A program made the translations under genes and the position numbers. A DNA stretch of 64,000 bases from Rhodococcus sp. OK519 (GTDB lineage: Bacteria; Actinomycetota; Actinomycetes; Mycobacteriales; Mycobacteriaceae), in contig NZ_QAOW01000001.1 of NCBI RefSeq assembly GCF_003051005.1, forward strand, positions 310,001 through 374,000. The letters run 5' to 3'. Below are positions 1 through 9,098 of this stretch, in pieces. The notes beneath the pieces were generated by a model, which made no database searches, had not been told where the DNA came from, and worked only from the letters and a program-made list of their open reading frames with translations. How positions within the stretch are numbered: position 1 is the first letter of the stretch; every line of letters starts with the position of its first letter.

Positions 1-932
1 CGCTGCTGCTCGAGGGTCCGGCCGGGTGGGGCGAATTCGCGCCGTTCCCCGAGTACGACGACGCCGAGGCGGCGCACTGGCTACGCGCCGGTGTCGAGGC
101 CGCGTGGGTCGGTCCGCCGACGCCGCTGCGGGACCGTGTGCCGATCAATGCGACGGTCCCGGCGATCGGGCCCGACCAGGTGCCCGACATCTTGGCCCGC
201 TTCCCCGGCGCCCGCACCGCGAAGGTGAAGGTCGCCGAGAAGGGCCAGAGTCTCGCCGACGACGTCGCCCGGGTGAACGCCGTGCGCGAGGTCATTCCGA
301 ACGTGCGGGTGGACGCCAACGGTGGCTGGTCCGTCGACGACGCCGTCGCGGCGCTCACCGCGCTGACCGCGGACGGCCCCCTCGAGTACGCCGAACAGCC
401 GTGCGCGACGGTGCCCGAACTCGTCGAGGTCCGCCGCCGCCTGACAGCGGCGATGGACCGACTGGGTCGGCCGGGGGTGCCGATCGCGGCCGACGAGAGC
501 ATCCGCCGTGCCGAGGACCCGCTGAAGGTGGTGCGCGCGGGCGGCGCCGACATCGCCGTGGTCAAGGTGCCACCGCTCGGCGGGATGCGACGACTGCTCG
601 CGCTCGCCGACGAACTCGCCGGCCACGGCGTGCCCGTCGTGGTGTCCAGCGCACTCGACACCGCCGTCGGGATGGGCGCCGGACTCGCGGCGGCCGCGGC
701 ACTGCCGAATCTGCAGCACGCGTGCGGACTCGGTACCGGGGGCCTGTTCGCCGCCGACGTCGCGCAGCCGCGGGAGATGTCGGGCGGCACGCTGGACGCC
801 AGTCCCGTCACACCCGATCCGGATCGGCTCGCGACTCTCGCCGCATCGCCCGAGCGTGCCGACTGGTGGCTCGAAAGGCTGCGTCGTTGTCACCAAATGC
901 TCGCGACCAGCGGCGATACCGACCTCGTATAG
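1..932 (+). CDS. menC: o-succinylbenzoate synthase MenC, 5'-truncated by window edge
   Basis: Enolase-superfamily enzyme that dehydrates SHCHC to o-succinylbenzoate in cytoplasmic menaquinone biosynthesis. The frame is open from base 3, giving 309 visible residues; the first 15-20 residues are probably missing, judging by the family length of about 325. Visible motifs are the N-terminal EGPAGWGEF block, a first catalytic lysine region (AKVKV), metal-ligand motifs VDANGGW, EQPC and ADESIR, and a second lysine region VKVPPLGG. MenD lies 2.1 kb downstream, as in mycobacteria, although here two oppositely oriented redox genes separate them. The TAG stop at 930-932 overlaps a TATAGT hexamer that may be the -10 of the next gene. 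Confidence 0.93.
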   Translation, partial: LLLEGPAGWGEFAPFPEYDDAEAAHWLRAGVEAAWVGPPTPLRDRVPINATVPAIGPDQVPDILARFPGARTAKVKVAEKGQSLADDVARVNAVREVIPNVRVDANGGWSVDDAVAALTALTADGPLEYAEQPCATVPELVEVRRRLTAAMDRLGRPGVPIAADESIRRAEDPLKVVRAGGADIAVVKVPPLGGMRRLLALADELAGHGVPVVVSSALDTAVGMGAGLAAAAALPNLQHACGLGTGGLFAADVAQPREMSGGTLDASPVTPDPDRLATLAASPERADWWLERLRRCHQMLATSGDTDLV

Positions 933-977
933 TCTCGTGCCCGGTCAGATACGGACCAGTCGATACGGAGGCAAGAA

Positions 978-1424
978 GTGGTTGCAGCACTGAACGACGC
1001 CCTGCTGGACGATGCACGGAAGCCCGCGGTCCTCGCGGACGTCAAGGCGCTCGTCGACGCGGAGGTCTCGGACAAGAAGGGTGCGTCCGGACTGGCGCTC
1101 AAGGGCGGCTACGGCGCCGTCAAGAAGGTCGGACCGTCGATCGTGTCGGACGCCATCGAGGGTCTGCTGCCGGCGTTCGTCGCGCGGCTCGAGCCGTTCT
1201 GGCAGGAATTCGCCGCGAGTGGTGAGGGCAGCTTCTCGGCGTTCCTGACCGCGCGCAGCGACGCCGCGGCCGACGCCCTGCTGGGTGTCACCGACGAGCG
1301 GATCGCGGGCTCCGACAAGGGCGCCATCAAGAAGGTCTACTCGTCTCTGCGCCCGTCGGCGAAGAAGCACGTGGTCGAGGCCCTTCCGCGCCTGGGCGAT
1401 CTGGTGCAGAAGCACGCGGGCTAG
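978..1424 (+). CDS. Conserved actinobacterial DUF6918-like protein
   Basis: A 148-residue soluble-looking protein with no signal peptide or membrane segment, rich in Ala, Lys and Asp. It resembles the small conserved proteins annotated as DUF6918 in mycolic-acid bacteria; no function is known to me. The GTG start at 978 follows a good Shine-Dalgarno sequence (GGAGG around 966-971), and a TATAGT hexamer at 928-933 may be its -10 box. It ends 10 bases before a perfect hairpin that terminates it against the convergent siderophore-interacting gene. The family name comes from recognising sequence style and context near men genes, so it is less certain than the gene itself. Confidence 0.8.
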   Translation: MVAALNDALLDDARKPAVLADVKALVDAEVSDKKGASGLALKGGYGAVKKVGPSIVSDAIEGLLPAFVARLEPFWQEFAASGEGSFSAFLTARSDAAADALLGVTDERIAGSDKGAIKKVYSSLRPSAKKHVVEALPRLGDLVQKHAG

Positions 1425-1434
1425 TCGCACACAG

Positions 1435-1470
1435 CAGTGAGCCCGCCCGGTGTTCCGGGCGGGCTCACTG
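1435..1470. terminator. Bidirectional intrinsic terminator
   Basis: A perfect 16-bp inverted repeat (arms 1435-1450 and 1455-1470, loop TGTT) lies between two convergent genes. Its position and symmetry fit a terminator serving both. Confidence 0.85.
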
Positions 1471-1484
1471 TCGTTCGGGGGCCG

Positions 1485-2309
1485 TCAGTACGCGGCGTGC
1501 CCGTGCCGCCAGTATCCGGTGAATGCGATGTCGCCCTTCGGCACGTGGCGGTCGTTCACGAGATGGCGGCGCACCCCGGTCGCGAGGTCGCTCTCGCCGG
1601 CGACGAACGTGTACGACGGGCCGTCCGGCAGATCGGCGGCCGTCACCGCCGCGAGCGCCAGTTCGCCGGGCTTCGCCGACGCATCGTCGCGCACCAGCCA
1701 CTGCACCTCGATGTTGTCGCTCACCGGGACGTCCTGCCGGTCGTCGGCGTGCGGGATCTCGATGTACGAGCGCACCTGCAGCGCGGGATCGACCGAGCGG
1801 AGGATGCCGACGATCGCGGGCAGCGCGCTCTCGTCGCCGACGAGCAGGTGCCAGCGGCCACCGGGGGTGGGGTTGTAGATCAGGCCCTCGTCGAGCAGTC
1901 CCAGTGGATCTCCGGGTGCACACGAATTCGCCCACGCCGACGCCGGACCGAGGTCGCCGTGCGACGCGAAGTCGATGTCGAGTTCCGGTCCGTCGCCGAA
2001 AACGCCTCCGGTGGGACGGAATTCGCGCACCGTGTAGTTGCGCAGCACCGGGCGGACGTCCTTCGGGATCAGCTTGAACTGCGCGTACCAGAGGTTGCCG
2101 GCCGACGTGGGCAACCGGAACCCGCTCACACCCTGATCGGGGAGGAACATCCGGAACCAGTGGTCGAAGCCCATCGGGGTGAACCCGCGCAGGTCGTCGC
2201 CGCCGATCGTGACCCGCACGAAGCTGGGGCTGATCTGTTTGCTGCCCAGCACGTGGGCGGAAATGATGTCGCGATGTTCGGGCTTGACGAACTTGGGGCG
2301 TTTGGCCAT
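1485..2309 (-). CDS. Siderophore-interacting FAD-dependent ferric reductase (SIP family)
   Basis: A 274-residue member of the ViuB/SIP flavoprotein family, which reduces ferric siderophores in the cytoplasm to release iron. The flavin-binding signature RNYTVR is at residues 90-95, inside an N-terminal FAD-binding barrel (about 15-130). The C-terminal half (about 135-274) is the SIP NAD(P)H-binding domain with a VAGES segment. The gene stands alone, convergent with the DUF6918-like gene and sharing its terminator. A 14/19 match to an IdeR/DtxR iron box lies 26-44 bases upstream of the ATG, so iron-dependent repression is likely. The substrate siderophore cannot be told from the sequence. Confidence 0.9.
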   Translation of the reverse strand: MAKRPKFVKPEHRDIISAHVLGSKQISPSFVRVTIGGDDLRGFTPMGFDHWFRMFLPDQGVSGFRLPTSAGNLWYAQFKLIPKDVRPVLRNYTVREFRPTGGVFGDGPELDIDFASHGDLGPASAWANSCAPGDPLGLLDEGLIYNPTPGGRWHLLVGDESALPAIVGILRSVDPALQVRSYIEIPHADDRQDVPVSDNIEVQWLVRDDASAKPGELALAAVTAADLPDGPSYTFVAGESDLATGVRRHLVNDRHVPKGDIAFTGYWRHGHAAY

Positions 2310-2334
2310 GGCATTTCCGTCCGCGAGATCGGGT

Positions 2335-2353
2335 TGCAGTTAGCCAACCCTAA
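2335..2353 (-). promoter_or_regulatory. Candidate IdeR/DtxR iron box
   Basis: Read on the minus strand this 19-mer matches the DtxR/IdeR consensus TTAGGTTAGSCTAACCTAA at 14 of 19 positions, including TTAGG and GGCTAAC. It sits just upstream of the siderophore-interacting protein gene, where an iron-responsive operator is expected. Confidence 0.6.
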
Positions 2354-2373
2354 TGCGGAGTGTCGGCGGGTGG

Positions 2374-2973
2374 TCAGCCAGGTCGGCCGGGGCGCGTGAT
2401 CCGCCGGACCGGTGGGGTCAGTCCCCACTCGTCGCGTCCGAGCCTGCTCAGCGGCGCGATCGCGGCGAACGCGGGCAGACCGTCGTCGGCCAGTACGTCA
2501 GGTCGCACCGCCACCGCCAGAACGTCGCCCATCACGACGAACGAGTCACCGACCTCGATCACCTGCCGCAGTCGGCACTCGACCGCGACGGGGGAGTCGG
2601 CGACCCGCGGGGGCCGCACCCGCTCGCTCGGTTCGGCCGCGATGCCGAGGGCGGCGAACTCGTCGGCGCCCGGCTCGTACGGCGCCGAACTGGTGTTGAC
2701 CTGGTCGATCATCGACTCGGTCGCGAGATTGACCACGAACTCGCCGGTCGCCTCGATGTTGCGCAGGCTGTCCTTGCGGGTGACCGACGTGAACTGCACG
2801 ACGGGCGGATTCGCGCTCGACACCGTGAAGAAGCTGTAGGGCGCCAGATTCGGCACCCCGTCGGCCGACACCGTCGACACCCAGGCGATCGGCCGTGGCA
2901 CCACCGAAGCGGTCAGCACCGGGTAGAAGTTGCCCGGACCCATCTCGGCGGGATCGAACACGGTACGCATCAT
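2374..2973 (-). CDS. Flavin reductase-like FMN-binding split-barrel protein
   Basis: A 199-residue protein of the flavin reductase-like domain family (FMN-binding split barrel). Typical features are an N-terminal [18 protein letters not shown] segment, a PNLAPYSFF motif and an FVVNLA strand. Members reduce FMN or act as flavin-dependent oxidoreductases; the partner here is unknown. The frame stays open upstream into menD territory, but homology begins at the paired methionines at 2973 and 2970, so I place the start there; no strong ribosome-binding site decides between them. It is divergent from menD with a 62-bp shared intergenic region. Confidence 0.82.
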   Translation of the reverse strand: MMRTVFDPAEMGPGNFYPVLTASVVPRPIAWVSTVSADGVPNLAPYSFFTVSSANPPVVQFTSVTRKDSLRNIEATGEFVVNLATESMIDQVNTSSAPYEPGADEFAALGIAAEPSERVRPPRVADSPVAVECRLRQVIEVGDSFVVMGDVLAVAVRPDVLADDGLPAFAAIAPLSRLGRDEWGLTPPVRRITRPGRPG

Positions 2974-3035
2974 CAGACCATCGTGGCACCGGCCCCTCGC
3001 GGCGCGTCGACCGCCGCATCTGCCAATCTGGAAGC

Positions 3036-4691
3036 GTGAATCCGTCCACTGCACAAGCCACCGCCGTCGTCGACGAACTGATCCGCGGCGGGGTCCGTGA
3101 GGTCGTGCTCTGTCCGGGTTCGCGCAACGCACCGCTGGCGTTCGCGCTGCAGGCCGCCGACGCCGCGGGACGGCTGCGTCTGCACATGCGGATCGACGAG
3201 CGCACCGCCGGATTCCTGGCGATCGGTCTCGCGGTCGCGAGCCGACAGCCCGTTCCGGTCGTCATGACGTCGGGTACCGCCGTCGCCAACCTCGGCCCCG
3301 CCGTGCTCGAAGCCAATTACGCGCGCATCCCGTTGATCGTGCTCAGCGCCAACCGGCCCTACGAGATGCTCGGCACCGGCGCCAACCAGACCGTCGAGCA
3401 GTTCGGGCTGTTCGGCAGCCAGGTGCGGGCCGCGATCAGCCTGGGCCTCGCCGAGGAAGCCGGCGACGAGTCTCTGCGGGGTATCCGCTTCGACGAGCAG
3501 AACAGCCAGTGGCGCAGCGCGGTGTGCCGTGTCCTCGCCGCCGCCCGGGGCACCCGCTCCGGCAACGCCGGACCCGTCCACTTCGACATTCCGCTGCGCG
3601 AGCCGCTGGTCCCGGACGTCCGAGCCCGGGGGCTGGTTCCCGAGGGCCGCCCCGGCGGTGGCGCGTGGACCACGACGGCGCATGCGACGCTCGACGTCCC
3701 GATGGAGCTCGACATCACCTCCGACACCGTCGTCGTCTCGGGACACGGCTCGGCCTACCGGCCGGAGCTGGCGAACCTGCCGACGGTCGCCGAGCCCACC
3801 GCCCCGCAGCACGGCATCCCGCTGCACCCGCTCGCGCTTCCGCAACTCAAGCCGCGCCAGGCCATCATCACCGGCCGGCCCACGCTGCACCGCCCGGTCT
3901 CGAAGCTGCTGGCCGATCCGTCGGTCGCGGTGTACGCGCTCACGACGGGCCCGCGCTGGCCCGACGTCTCGGGCAACGTCCTCGCGACCGGTACCCGGGC
4001 CGTCGTGACCGGGGAGCCGGATCCGGCATGGATCGCGCGTTGCCGACACCTGTCCGAACACGCCGACAAGGCCGTCCGTTCGCAGCTCGACGCGCACCCC
4101 GAGTCCACCGGACTGCATGTCGCCGCGACGATCATGGATGCGCTGTCCGACGGCGACCAGCTGGTACTCGGGGCGTCCAACCCGGTGCGTGACGCCGCGC
4201 TCGTGAGCTACCCGCGACCGGGCGTGACGGTGCTCTCCAACCGCGGTGTCGCCGGTATCGACGGCACCGTCTCGACCGCGGTCGGCGCCGCGCTCGCGTA
4301 CGAGACGGCGGAGTCTCCGGGTCGCACCGTCGCCCTCCTCGGCGACCTGACGTTCCTGCACGACGCCTCGGGCCTGCTCATCGGCACCGGCGAACCGCGC
4401 CCGGCCGATCTGACGATCGTCGTGGCGAACGACGACGGCGGCGGCATCTTCGAACTCCTCGAGCAGGGCGACCCGCAGTACGCGGGCGTGTTCGAGCGGG
4501 TCTTCGGGACCCCACACGGCATGGATCTCGCCGCGCTCTGTGCCGCCTACCGCGTTCCGCATCGCCGGGTCGACGTGACCGAGCTGACAGCCGCCCTGGG
4601 GACGCCTGGCGAGGGCATCCGGGTTCTCGAGGTCGCCACCGAGCGGTCGGGTCTGCGCGAGTTGCACGCCGCGGTGCGGGCCCAGCTGTGA
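3036..4691 (+). CDS. menD: SEPHCHC synthase MenD
   Basis: Thiamine-diphosphate enzyme joining isochorismate and 2-oxoglutarate, the first committed step of menaquinone synthesis. It has 551 residues from the GTG at 3036, matching the family length. The N-terminal pyrimidine-binding domain carries [13 protein letters not shown] and the catalytic-glutamate segment IDERTAGF. The C-terminal domain holds the ThDP/Mg motif beginning GDLTFLHD and ending NDDGGGIF. An in-frame ATG exists 141 bases upstream, but it overlaps the divergent flavin reductase gene and adds unconserved sequence. The stop overlaps the next start by 4 bp (GTGA), implying translational coupling with the DUF3592 gene. Confidence 0.96.
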   Translation: MNPSTAQATAVVDELIRGGVREVVLCPGSRNAPLAFALQAADAAGRLRLHMRIDERTAGFLAIGLAVASRQPVPVVMTSGTAVANLGPAVLEANYARIPLIVLSANRPYEMLGTGANQTVEQFGLFGSQVRAAISLGLAEEAGDESLRGIRFDEQNSQWRSAVCRVLAAARGTRSGNAGPVHFDIPLREPLVPDVRARGLVPEGRPGGGAWTTTAHATLDVPMELDITSDTVVVSGHGSAYRPELANLPTVAEPTAPQHGIPLHPLALPQLKPRQAIITGRPTLHRPVSKLLADPSVAVYALTTGPRWPDVSGNVLATGTRAVVTGEPDPAWIARCRHLSEHADKAVRSQLDAHPESTGLHVAATIMDALSDGDQLVLGASNPVRDAALVSYPRPGVTVLSNRGVAGIDGTVSTAVGAALAYETAESPGRTVALLGDLTFLHDASGLLIGTGEPRPADLTIVVANDDGGGIFELLEQGDPQYAGVFERVFGTPHGMDLAALCAAYRVPHRRVDVTELTAALGTPGEGIRVLEVATERSGLRELHAAVRAQL

Positions 4692-5110
4692 GCCCGCGCG
4701 TCGCACGCCGCGCGGCGGTGGCGGTCGTCGTCGTGGCCACCGGCATCTCGGTGCTCGCGGTCCTGCTGGTCCTCGCGGCGTGGCGCAACGACCGGACCAT
4801 CGAGTCGGACATGGGCACTGCCACCGCGGAGGTCCTGTCCGCCGGTTCGCTGCGGTCGGCTGTCAGCTTCGTGACGCCCGACGGCGTCACCCACAATCCC
4901 AAGCTGGGTGTGCTCTACCCGACGAACCTCACGGCGGGTCAGCGCATCGACGTCGAGTACGCGCGCAATGAACCCGACCTCGTCCGCGTCGCAGGTAGGG
5001 ACGCGAGCGTCGCGATCGTGCCCGCCGGATCCGTGATCGTCGTGACGTGGTTCCTGGCGCTTCCGGTGCTGCTGGTGCTGCGCCGCAGGGTCGGTTCCGG
5101 GAGTTCCTGA
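4688..5110 (+). CDS. DUF3592-type membrane protein downstream of menD
   Basis: A 140-residue membrane protein with two predicted transmembrane segments (about residues 9-31 and 108-131) flanking an extracytoplasmic beta-rich domain, the usual layout of DUF3592 proteins. It overlaps menD by 4 bp, so it is co-transcribed. M. tuberculosis has a membrane protein of similar kind right after menD, which supports a conserved but unexplained link to menaquinone or envelope metabolism. No catalytic motif is visible. Confidence 0.85.
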   Translation: MSPRVARRAAVAVVVVATGISVLAVLLVLAAWRNDRTIESDMGTATAEVLSAGSLRSAVSFVTPDGVTHNPKLGVLYPTNLTAGQRIDVEYARNEPDLVRVAGRDASVAIVPAGSVIVVTWFLALPVLLVLRRRVGSGSS

Positions 5111-5126
5111 GAAGTTCACTCAGGAA
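5104..5126 (+). repeat. Inverted repeat overlapping the DUF3592 stop codon
   Basis: Eight-base arms TTCCTGAG and CTCAGGAA (5104-5111, 5119-5126) separated by 7 bases, spanning the stop codon. It may be an mRNA hairpin that weakens transcription into the PAP2 gene. There is no U-tract, so terminator function is uncertain. Confidence 0.4.
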
Positions 5127-5146
5127 GGGTTTCTATCCTCGACCGA

Positions 5147-5821
5147 ATGCGAAGAAGTTCGGAGCGGGCCGGGATGATGCTCATCGCGGCGGCAGTCGTC
5201 GTGGTGGCCCTGTATCTGCTGAAGGATGTCAGTGCGGCGATCTATCGCGCGATCGTTCCGCACACGTCCGACCTTCCCGGCGTGGGCCTGATCGCCGACG
5301 CGGGCCTGCTCGCACTCGTCGCCCTGTTCGCGGTGCTCGCCGCGCAGATGTGGCGCACCCGCTCGCCGTACCTCGGAGACCTGCTGATGGGCGGCTTCGG
5401 TGTCGTCGTCGCGTACGGGCTCAGCGAGGTCGTCAAGGTCCTCGTCAGCGAGGAGCGGCCGTGCCGCGTCGAACTCGCCCTCGCGGACTGCCCGGCCGCG
5501 GGCGACTGGTCGTTCCCGAGCAACCACACCGTCATCGCGGTCGGCCTCGCGACGGCGATCGTGCTCGCGACCGAGCGGATGCTGTCGTCGCTGCAGCGCG
5601 GCCTCGTGATCGGTTCGGCCGTCCTCATCGGTCTCGCCCGCATCCTGCAGGGTGTGCACTACCCGCACGACGTGCTCGCCGGAGCCGTCGTCGGTTCGTC
5701 CGTCACGATCGCCGTTGTCGTGATGCTGATGCCGTGGGCGCGCACCAAGGCCCGCACGATCGGCCGCCGGCCCGCCGTCGACGAGAGGCCCGACGGCCCC
5801 GCGGTGGACATCGACGCGTGA
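5147..5821 (+). CDS. PAP2-family membrane lipid phosphatase
   Basis: A 224-residue integral membrane phosphatase of the type-2 phosphatidic acid phosphatase superfamily, with about five to six transmembrane segments. All three active-site motifs are present: KX6RP at residues 97-105, PSNH (a PSGH variant) at 124-127, and R165-X5-H171-X3-D175. The family dephosphorylates phosphatidate or polyprenyl diphosphates at the membrane. The neighbouring polyprenyl diphosphate synthase and menaquinone genes make an isoprenoid diphosphate a reasonable, unproven substrate. The stop overlaps an in-frame upstream GTG of menG. Confidence 0.9.
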   Translation: MRRSSERAGMMLIAAAVVVVALYLLKDVSAAIYRAIVPHTSDLPGVGLIADAGLLALVALFAVLAAQMWRTRSPYLGDLLMGGFGVVVAYGLSEVVKVLVSEERPCRVELALADCPAAGDWSFPSNHTVIAVGLATAIVLATERMLSSLQRGLVIGSAVLIGLARILQGVHYPHDVLAGAVVGSSVTIAVVVMLMPWARTKARTIGRRPAVDERPDGPAVDIDA

Positions 5822-5844
5822 GCAGGTTGGTAGCGTCTGACGCC

Positions 5845-6543
5845 GTGGCAGATACACAGGGATCGCGGGCCTCTCTCGACAAGAAGCCGCACGAGGTCGC
5901 GTCGATGTTCGACGGCGTCGCCAAGCGATACGACCTGACGAACACGGTGCTCTCCTTCGGGCAGGACCGCAGCTGGCGCAAGGCCACACGGGCCGCGCTC
6001 GCCCTCGAGCCGGGGGAGCGGGTCCTCGACCTCGCGGCCGGTACCGGCGTCTCCACCGTGGAACTCGGCCGCTCCGGCGCCTGGGTGGTGGCCACCGACT
6101 TCTCCAAGGGGATGCTGCAGGCCGGTGCCGGTCGCAACGTGCCCATGGTGGCCGGCGACGCGATGCACCTGCCGTACGGCGACGCCGTGTTCGACGCCGC
6201 CACCATCTCGTTCGGCCTGCGCAACGTCTCCGACTTCGATGCGGGTCTGCGCGAGATCGCCCGCGTCACCAAGCCGGGCGGACGCCTCGTCGTCAGCGAG
6301 TTCTCGACCCCCGTGTTCGGTCCGTTCCGCACGGTCTACATGGAGTACCTCATGAAGGCGCTCCCGCAGGTCGCACGCGCCGTCAGCAGCAACCCCGACG
6401 CGTACATCTACCTCGCCGAATCGATCCGCGCGTGGCCCACCCAGGAGCAGCTCGCCAAGCGCATCGAGGCGGCCGGGTGGCGCAACGTGCAGTGGCGCAA
6501 CCTCACCGGTGGCATCGTCGCGCTGCATCGCGCGACCCGCTAG
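5845..6543 (+). CDS. menG: Demethylmenaquinone methyltransferase MenG/UbiE
   Basis: Class I SAM methyltransferase that methylates demethylmenaquinone in the last ring modification. It has 232 residues from the GTG at 5845, close to the mycobacterial orthologue. The SAM-binding motif LDLAAGTG is at residues 61-68, and the conserved block [17 protein letters not shown] opens the domain near residue 21. An in-frame GTG at 5818 overlaps the PAP2 stop (GTGA) and is an alternative start. I prefer 5845 by homology and because a TAGCGT -10-like hexamer at 5831-5836 would put a transcription start right at this codon, giving a leaderless message. Confidence 0.93.
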   Translation: MADTQGSRASLDKKPHEVASMFDGVAKRYDLTNTVLSFGQDRSWRKATRAALALEPGERVLDLAAGTGVSTVELGRSGAWVVATDFSKGMLQAGAGRNVPMVAGDAMHLPYGDAVFDAATISFGLRNVSDFDAGLREIARVTKPGGRLVVSEFSTPVFGPFRTVYMEYLMKALPQVARAVSSNPDAYIYLAESIRAWPTQEQLAKRIEAAGWRNVQWRNLTGGIVALHRATR

Positions 6544-6549
6544 TCCGGC

Positions 6550-7824
6550 TCAGCTGAACGGCGGCCGCTCGTCCAGTCGCATCGACGCACGGCCCGTCGT
6601 CCGCCACGCACGCGCGACGGCGTCGACGTCCTCGTCGGTGACGAGGTTGCCCATCACCCGGACTGCGACGGTCATCAGTGCGCGCGAGCGCATCGCGACC
6701 GGGCCCGACGCCGGCAGGAACCGCGAAAGGGTCAGCAGCCCCGCCAGGCGGCGCGCGATCGAGAACGCGCGGCCGTAGCGGTCGCGCAGGATCGCGGGCC
6801 ACACGTCGGTCAGATCCGCGTCGCCGAGCACCCGCGCCACCAGGCGTCCGCCCTCGAGCCCGTAGTCGATGCCCTCGCCGTTGAGCGGGTTCACACACGC
6901 TGCGGCGTCGCCGATGAGCGCCCAGTTGCGTCCGGCGATGTTCGACACGGCGCCGCCCATCGGGAGGAGCGCCGACGCCACCGAGTGCACGTGGCCGTCC
7001 AGTTCCCATTCGGCACGGCGCTGTGCGACGTACAGGTCGAGCAGCGGGCGCAACGCGCCGGGCGCCGGGCGCTTCGCGGTCGCGAGGGTGCCGACACCGA
7101 TGTTCACCTCGCCGGTCGCGAGCGGGAACACCCAGCCGTAGCCGGGCTGCAGGATGCCGCCGTCGTCGCGCAGTTCCAGGTGCGACGTGATCCACGGATC
7201 GTCGCTGCGCCCGGACGTCGCGTACGCGCGGGCCGCGACGCCGTAGGCGGTATCGCGATGCCACTCCCGGCCGAGTTGCTTGCCGAGCGTCGAGCGGACG
7301 CCGTCGGCGACGATCAGCTTCTCGCAGGCGACGGTGTGGGTACCCGACGCGGTCTTCACGATCACCGCCCGCACCCGGTCGCCGTCGCGTTCGACGCCGA
7401 CGGCCTTGACGCCCTGCACCATGCGGGCTCCGGCATCGGTCGCCGTGCGCCGCAGACGGTCGTCGAGTTCGGTCCGGGGGACCGCGCTCCCGACGGCGGG
7501 CAGCGCACCGCCGGGCCACGGCAGTTCCAGCTCGCGGCCCCATCCGGACAGTCGCAGACCACGATTGACGGTCCGCTCACGAACCCAGTCACCGAGGCCC
7601 AGATGGTCGAGTTCGGCGACAGCGCGGGGAGTCAGCCCGTCGCCGCACGTCTTGTCCCGGGGGAACGTGGCCGCATCCACGAGCAGAACGTCTCGTCCAT
7701 CGCGTGCCGCCCACGTCGCTGCCCCGGACCCGGCCGGACCTGCGCCGACGACCAAGACTTCGGTGCGGGCGGGGAGGTTCGGGGCATCGTTGGACCCTGC
7801 GGTCGGGAAATGTTCGGCCACCAC
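6550..7824 (-). CDS. menJ: MenJ-like menaquinone/geranylgeranyl reductase
   Basis: A 424-residue FAD-dependent reductase of the geranylgeranyl-reductase family. In mycobacteria the orthologue (MenJ) saturates one isoprene unit of menaquinone-9, giving MK-9(II-H2). The dinucleotide-binding motif VVGAGPAG is at about residues 25-32, and the second FAD-contact motif GDAAACVNPLNGEG lies in the C-terminal half. It is convergent with menG, with only 6 bp between stops, and divergent from the polyprenyl diphosphate synthase. That is the same arrangement as in M. tuberculosis, so the functional call is supported by both sequence and synteny. Confidence 0.9.
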   Translation of the reverse strand: MVAEHFPTAGSNDAPNLPARTEVLVVGAGPAGSGAATWAARDGRDVLLVDAATFPRDKTCGDGLTPRAVAELDHLGLGDWVRERTVNRGLRLSGWGRELELPWPGGALPAVGSAVPRTELDDRLRRTATDAGARMVQGVKAVGVERDGDRVRAVIVKTASGTHTVACEKLIVADGVRSTLGKQLGREWHRDTAYGVAARAYATSGRSDDPWITSHLELRDDGGILQPGYGWVFPLATGEVNIGVGTLATAKRPAPGALRPLLDLYVAQRRAEWELDGHVHSVASALLPMGGAVSNIAGRNWALIGDAAACVNPLNGEGIDYGLEGGRLVARVLGDADLTDVWPAILRDRYGRAFSIARRLAGLLTLSRFLPASGPVAMRSRALMTVAVRVMGNLVTDEDVDAVARAWRTTGRASMRLDERPPFS

Positions 7825-7894
7825 CCCAGTATCTTCTCAGGCTGAAGTAGTGCAACGCGGTGAGGGCAGGTGTCGTGGCGAGCATTGCTGACGC

Positions 7895-7900
7895 TAGGTT
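7895..7900 (+). promoter_or_regulatory. -10 box (TAGGTT) of polyprenyl diphosphate synthase gene
   Basis: TAGGTT fits the actinobacterial TANNNT -10 consensus and is followed by CACT; the same 10-mer recurs ahead of hadA at 14629. A start near 7907-7908 would make upstream in-frame GTG codons untranslatable and could permit a leaderless GTG start at 7908. Confidence 0.45.
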
Positions 7901-7955
7901 CACTACCGTGGTTTCTGCGTTTCCCGGGCCTACCGAGGCGTCACCGACTACAGGA

Positions 7956-8984
7956 ATGAGTACTGACATCGTGAGCACTGACGGGTCGAGCACTGTCGTC
8001 GCCGGAGTCGATCTCGGCGACCAGCAGCTTGCGGACATCGTGCGCGACGGGCTCGTCCGCGTCGAGGAGCTTCTCGTCAGCGAACTGTCCGACGGCGAGG
8101 ATTTCCTCACCGAGGCAGCGCTGCATCTCGCGAAGGCCGGCGGCAAGCGGTTTCGCCCGCTGTTCACCGTCCTGACGGCTCAGCTGGGGCCGAAGGGCTC
8201 CGATCCGGCTGTGGTCACCGCGGCCACGGTCGTCGAACTCGTGCACCTGGCGACGCTCTACCACGACGACGTCATGGACGAGGCTGCGATGCGCCGCGGT
8301 GCGCCCAGCGCGAACGCGCGCTGGGGCAACAGCATCGCGATCCTCGCCGGCGACTACCTGTTCGCGCACGCGTCGCGTCTGGTGTCGACTCTCGGCCCCG
8401 AGGCCGTCCGGATCATCGCGGAGACGTTCGCCGAGCTGGTCACCGGCCAGATGCGCGAGACCATCGGCGCCAAGGAGTCGCAGGATCCTGTCGAGCACTA
8501 CCTCAAGGTCGTGTGGGAGAAGACCGGCTCGCTCATCGCGGCCAGCGGACGGTTCGGCGGCACGTTCTCGGGCGCCGACGCCGACCAGATCGCGCGCCTC
8601 GAGCGCCTCGGCGACGCCGTCGGCACCGCCTTCCAGATCGCCGACGACATCATCGACATCTCGTCGGCGTCCGAGCAGTCGGGTAAGACCCCCGGCACCG
8701 ACCTGCGCGAGGGCGTCCACACGCTGCCGGTGCTCTACGCGCTGCAGGGGGACGGCGCCGACGCCGACCGGCTGCGGGTCCTGCTCGACGGCCCCGTCAC
8801 CGACGACGACGCCGTCACCGAGGCCCTCGCGCTGCTCGACCGGTCGCCGGGTATGGCCGCGGCCAAGGCGAAGCTCGGCGAGTACGCCGACCGGGCCCGT
8901 GCCGAGTTGGCACAGCTGCCGCAGGGACCCGCGAACGACGCGCTCGTGCGACTCGTCGAGTACACCGTCGAACGCGTCGGATGA
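7956..8984 (+). CDS. grcC1: Polyprenyl diphosphate synthase (GrcC/IdsA type)
   Basis: Trans-prenyltransferase that condenses isopentenyl diphosphate units, probably making the menaquinone side chain. It has 342 residues from the ATG at 7956. The two aspartate-rich motifs, DDVMD (residues 104-108) and DDIID (230-234), bind Mg-diphosphate, and GGKRFRP (62-68) is the conserved IPP-binding block. The frame is open upstream to 7860, but homology starts near here and a -10 box lies at 7895-7900. A leaderless GTG at 7908 (16 extra residues) is the main alternative. It is followed by a strong hairpin, then htpX, as in mycobacteria. Confidence 0.93.
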   Translation: MSTDIVSTDGSSTVVAGVDLGDQQLADIVRDGLVRVEELLVSELSDGEDFLTEAALHLAKAGGKRFRPLFTVLTAQLGPKGSDPAVVTAATVVELVHLATLYHDDVMDEAAMRRGAPSANARWGNSIAILAGDYLFAHASRLVSTLGPEAVRIIAETFAELVTGQMRETIGAKESQDPVEHYLKVVWEKTGSLIAASGRFGGTFSGADADQIARLERLGDAVGTAFQIADDIIDISSASEQSGKTPGTDLREGVHTLPVLYALQGDGADADRLRVLLDGPVTDDDAVTEALALLDRSPGMAAAKAKLGEYADRARAELAQLPQGPANDALVRLVEYTVERVG

Positions 8985-9006
8985 CGCGCCGCTGAAGTAG
9001 CCTTCC

Positions 9007-9039
9007 AACCAGCCCGGGAACCTTGTTCCCGGGCTGGTT
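9007..9039 (+). terminator. Hairpin terminator after grcC1
   Basis: A perfect 14-bp stem (9007-9020 with 9026-9039) and 5-base loop lie just after the stop. No long U-tract follows, but such GC-rich hairpins commonly end actinobacterial transcripts. Confidence 0.75.
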
Positions 9040-9098
9040 CGTTGTCAGGTCAGGAAGTCACGCGGGCGCCGCGGTGGTGAACAGGGAAGAGGCGAGTC

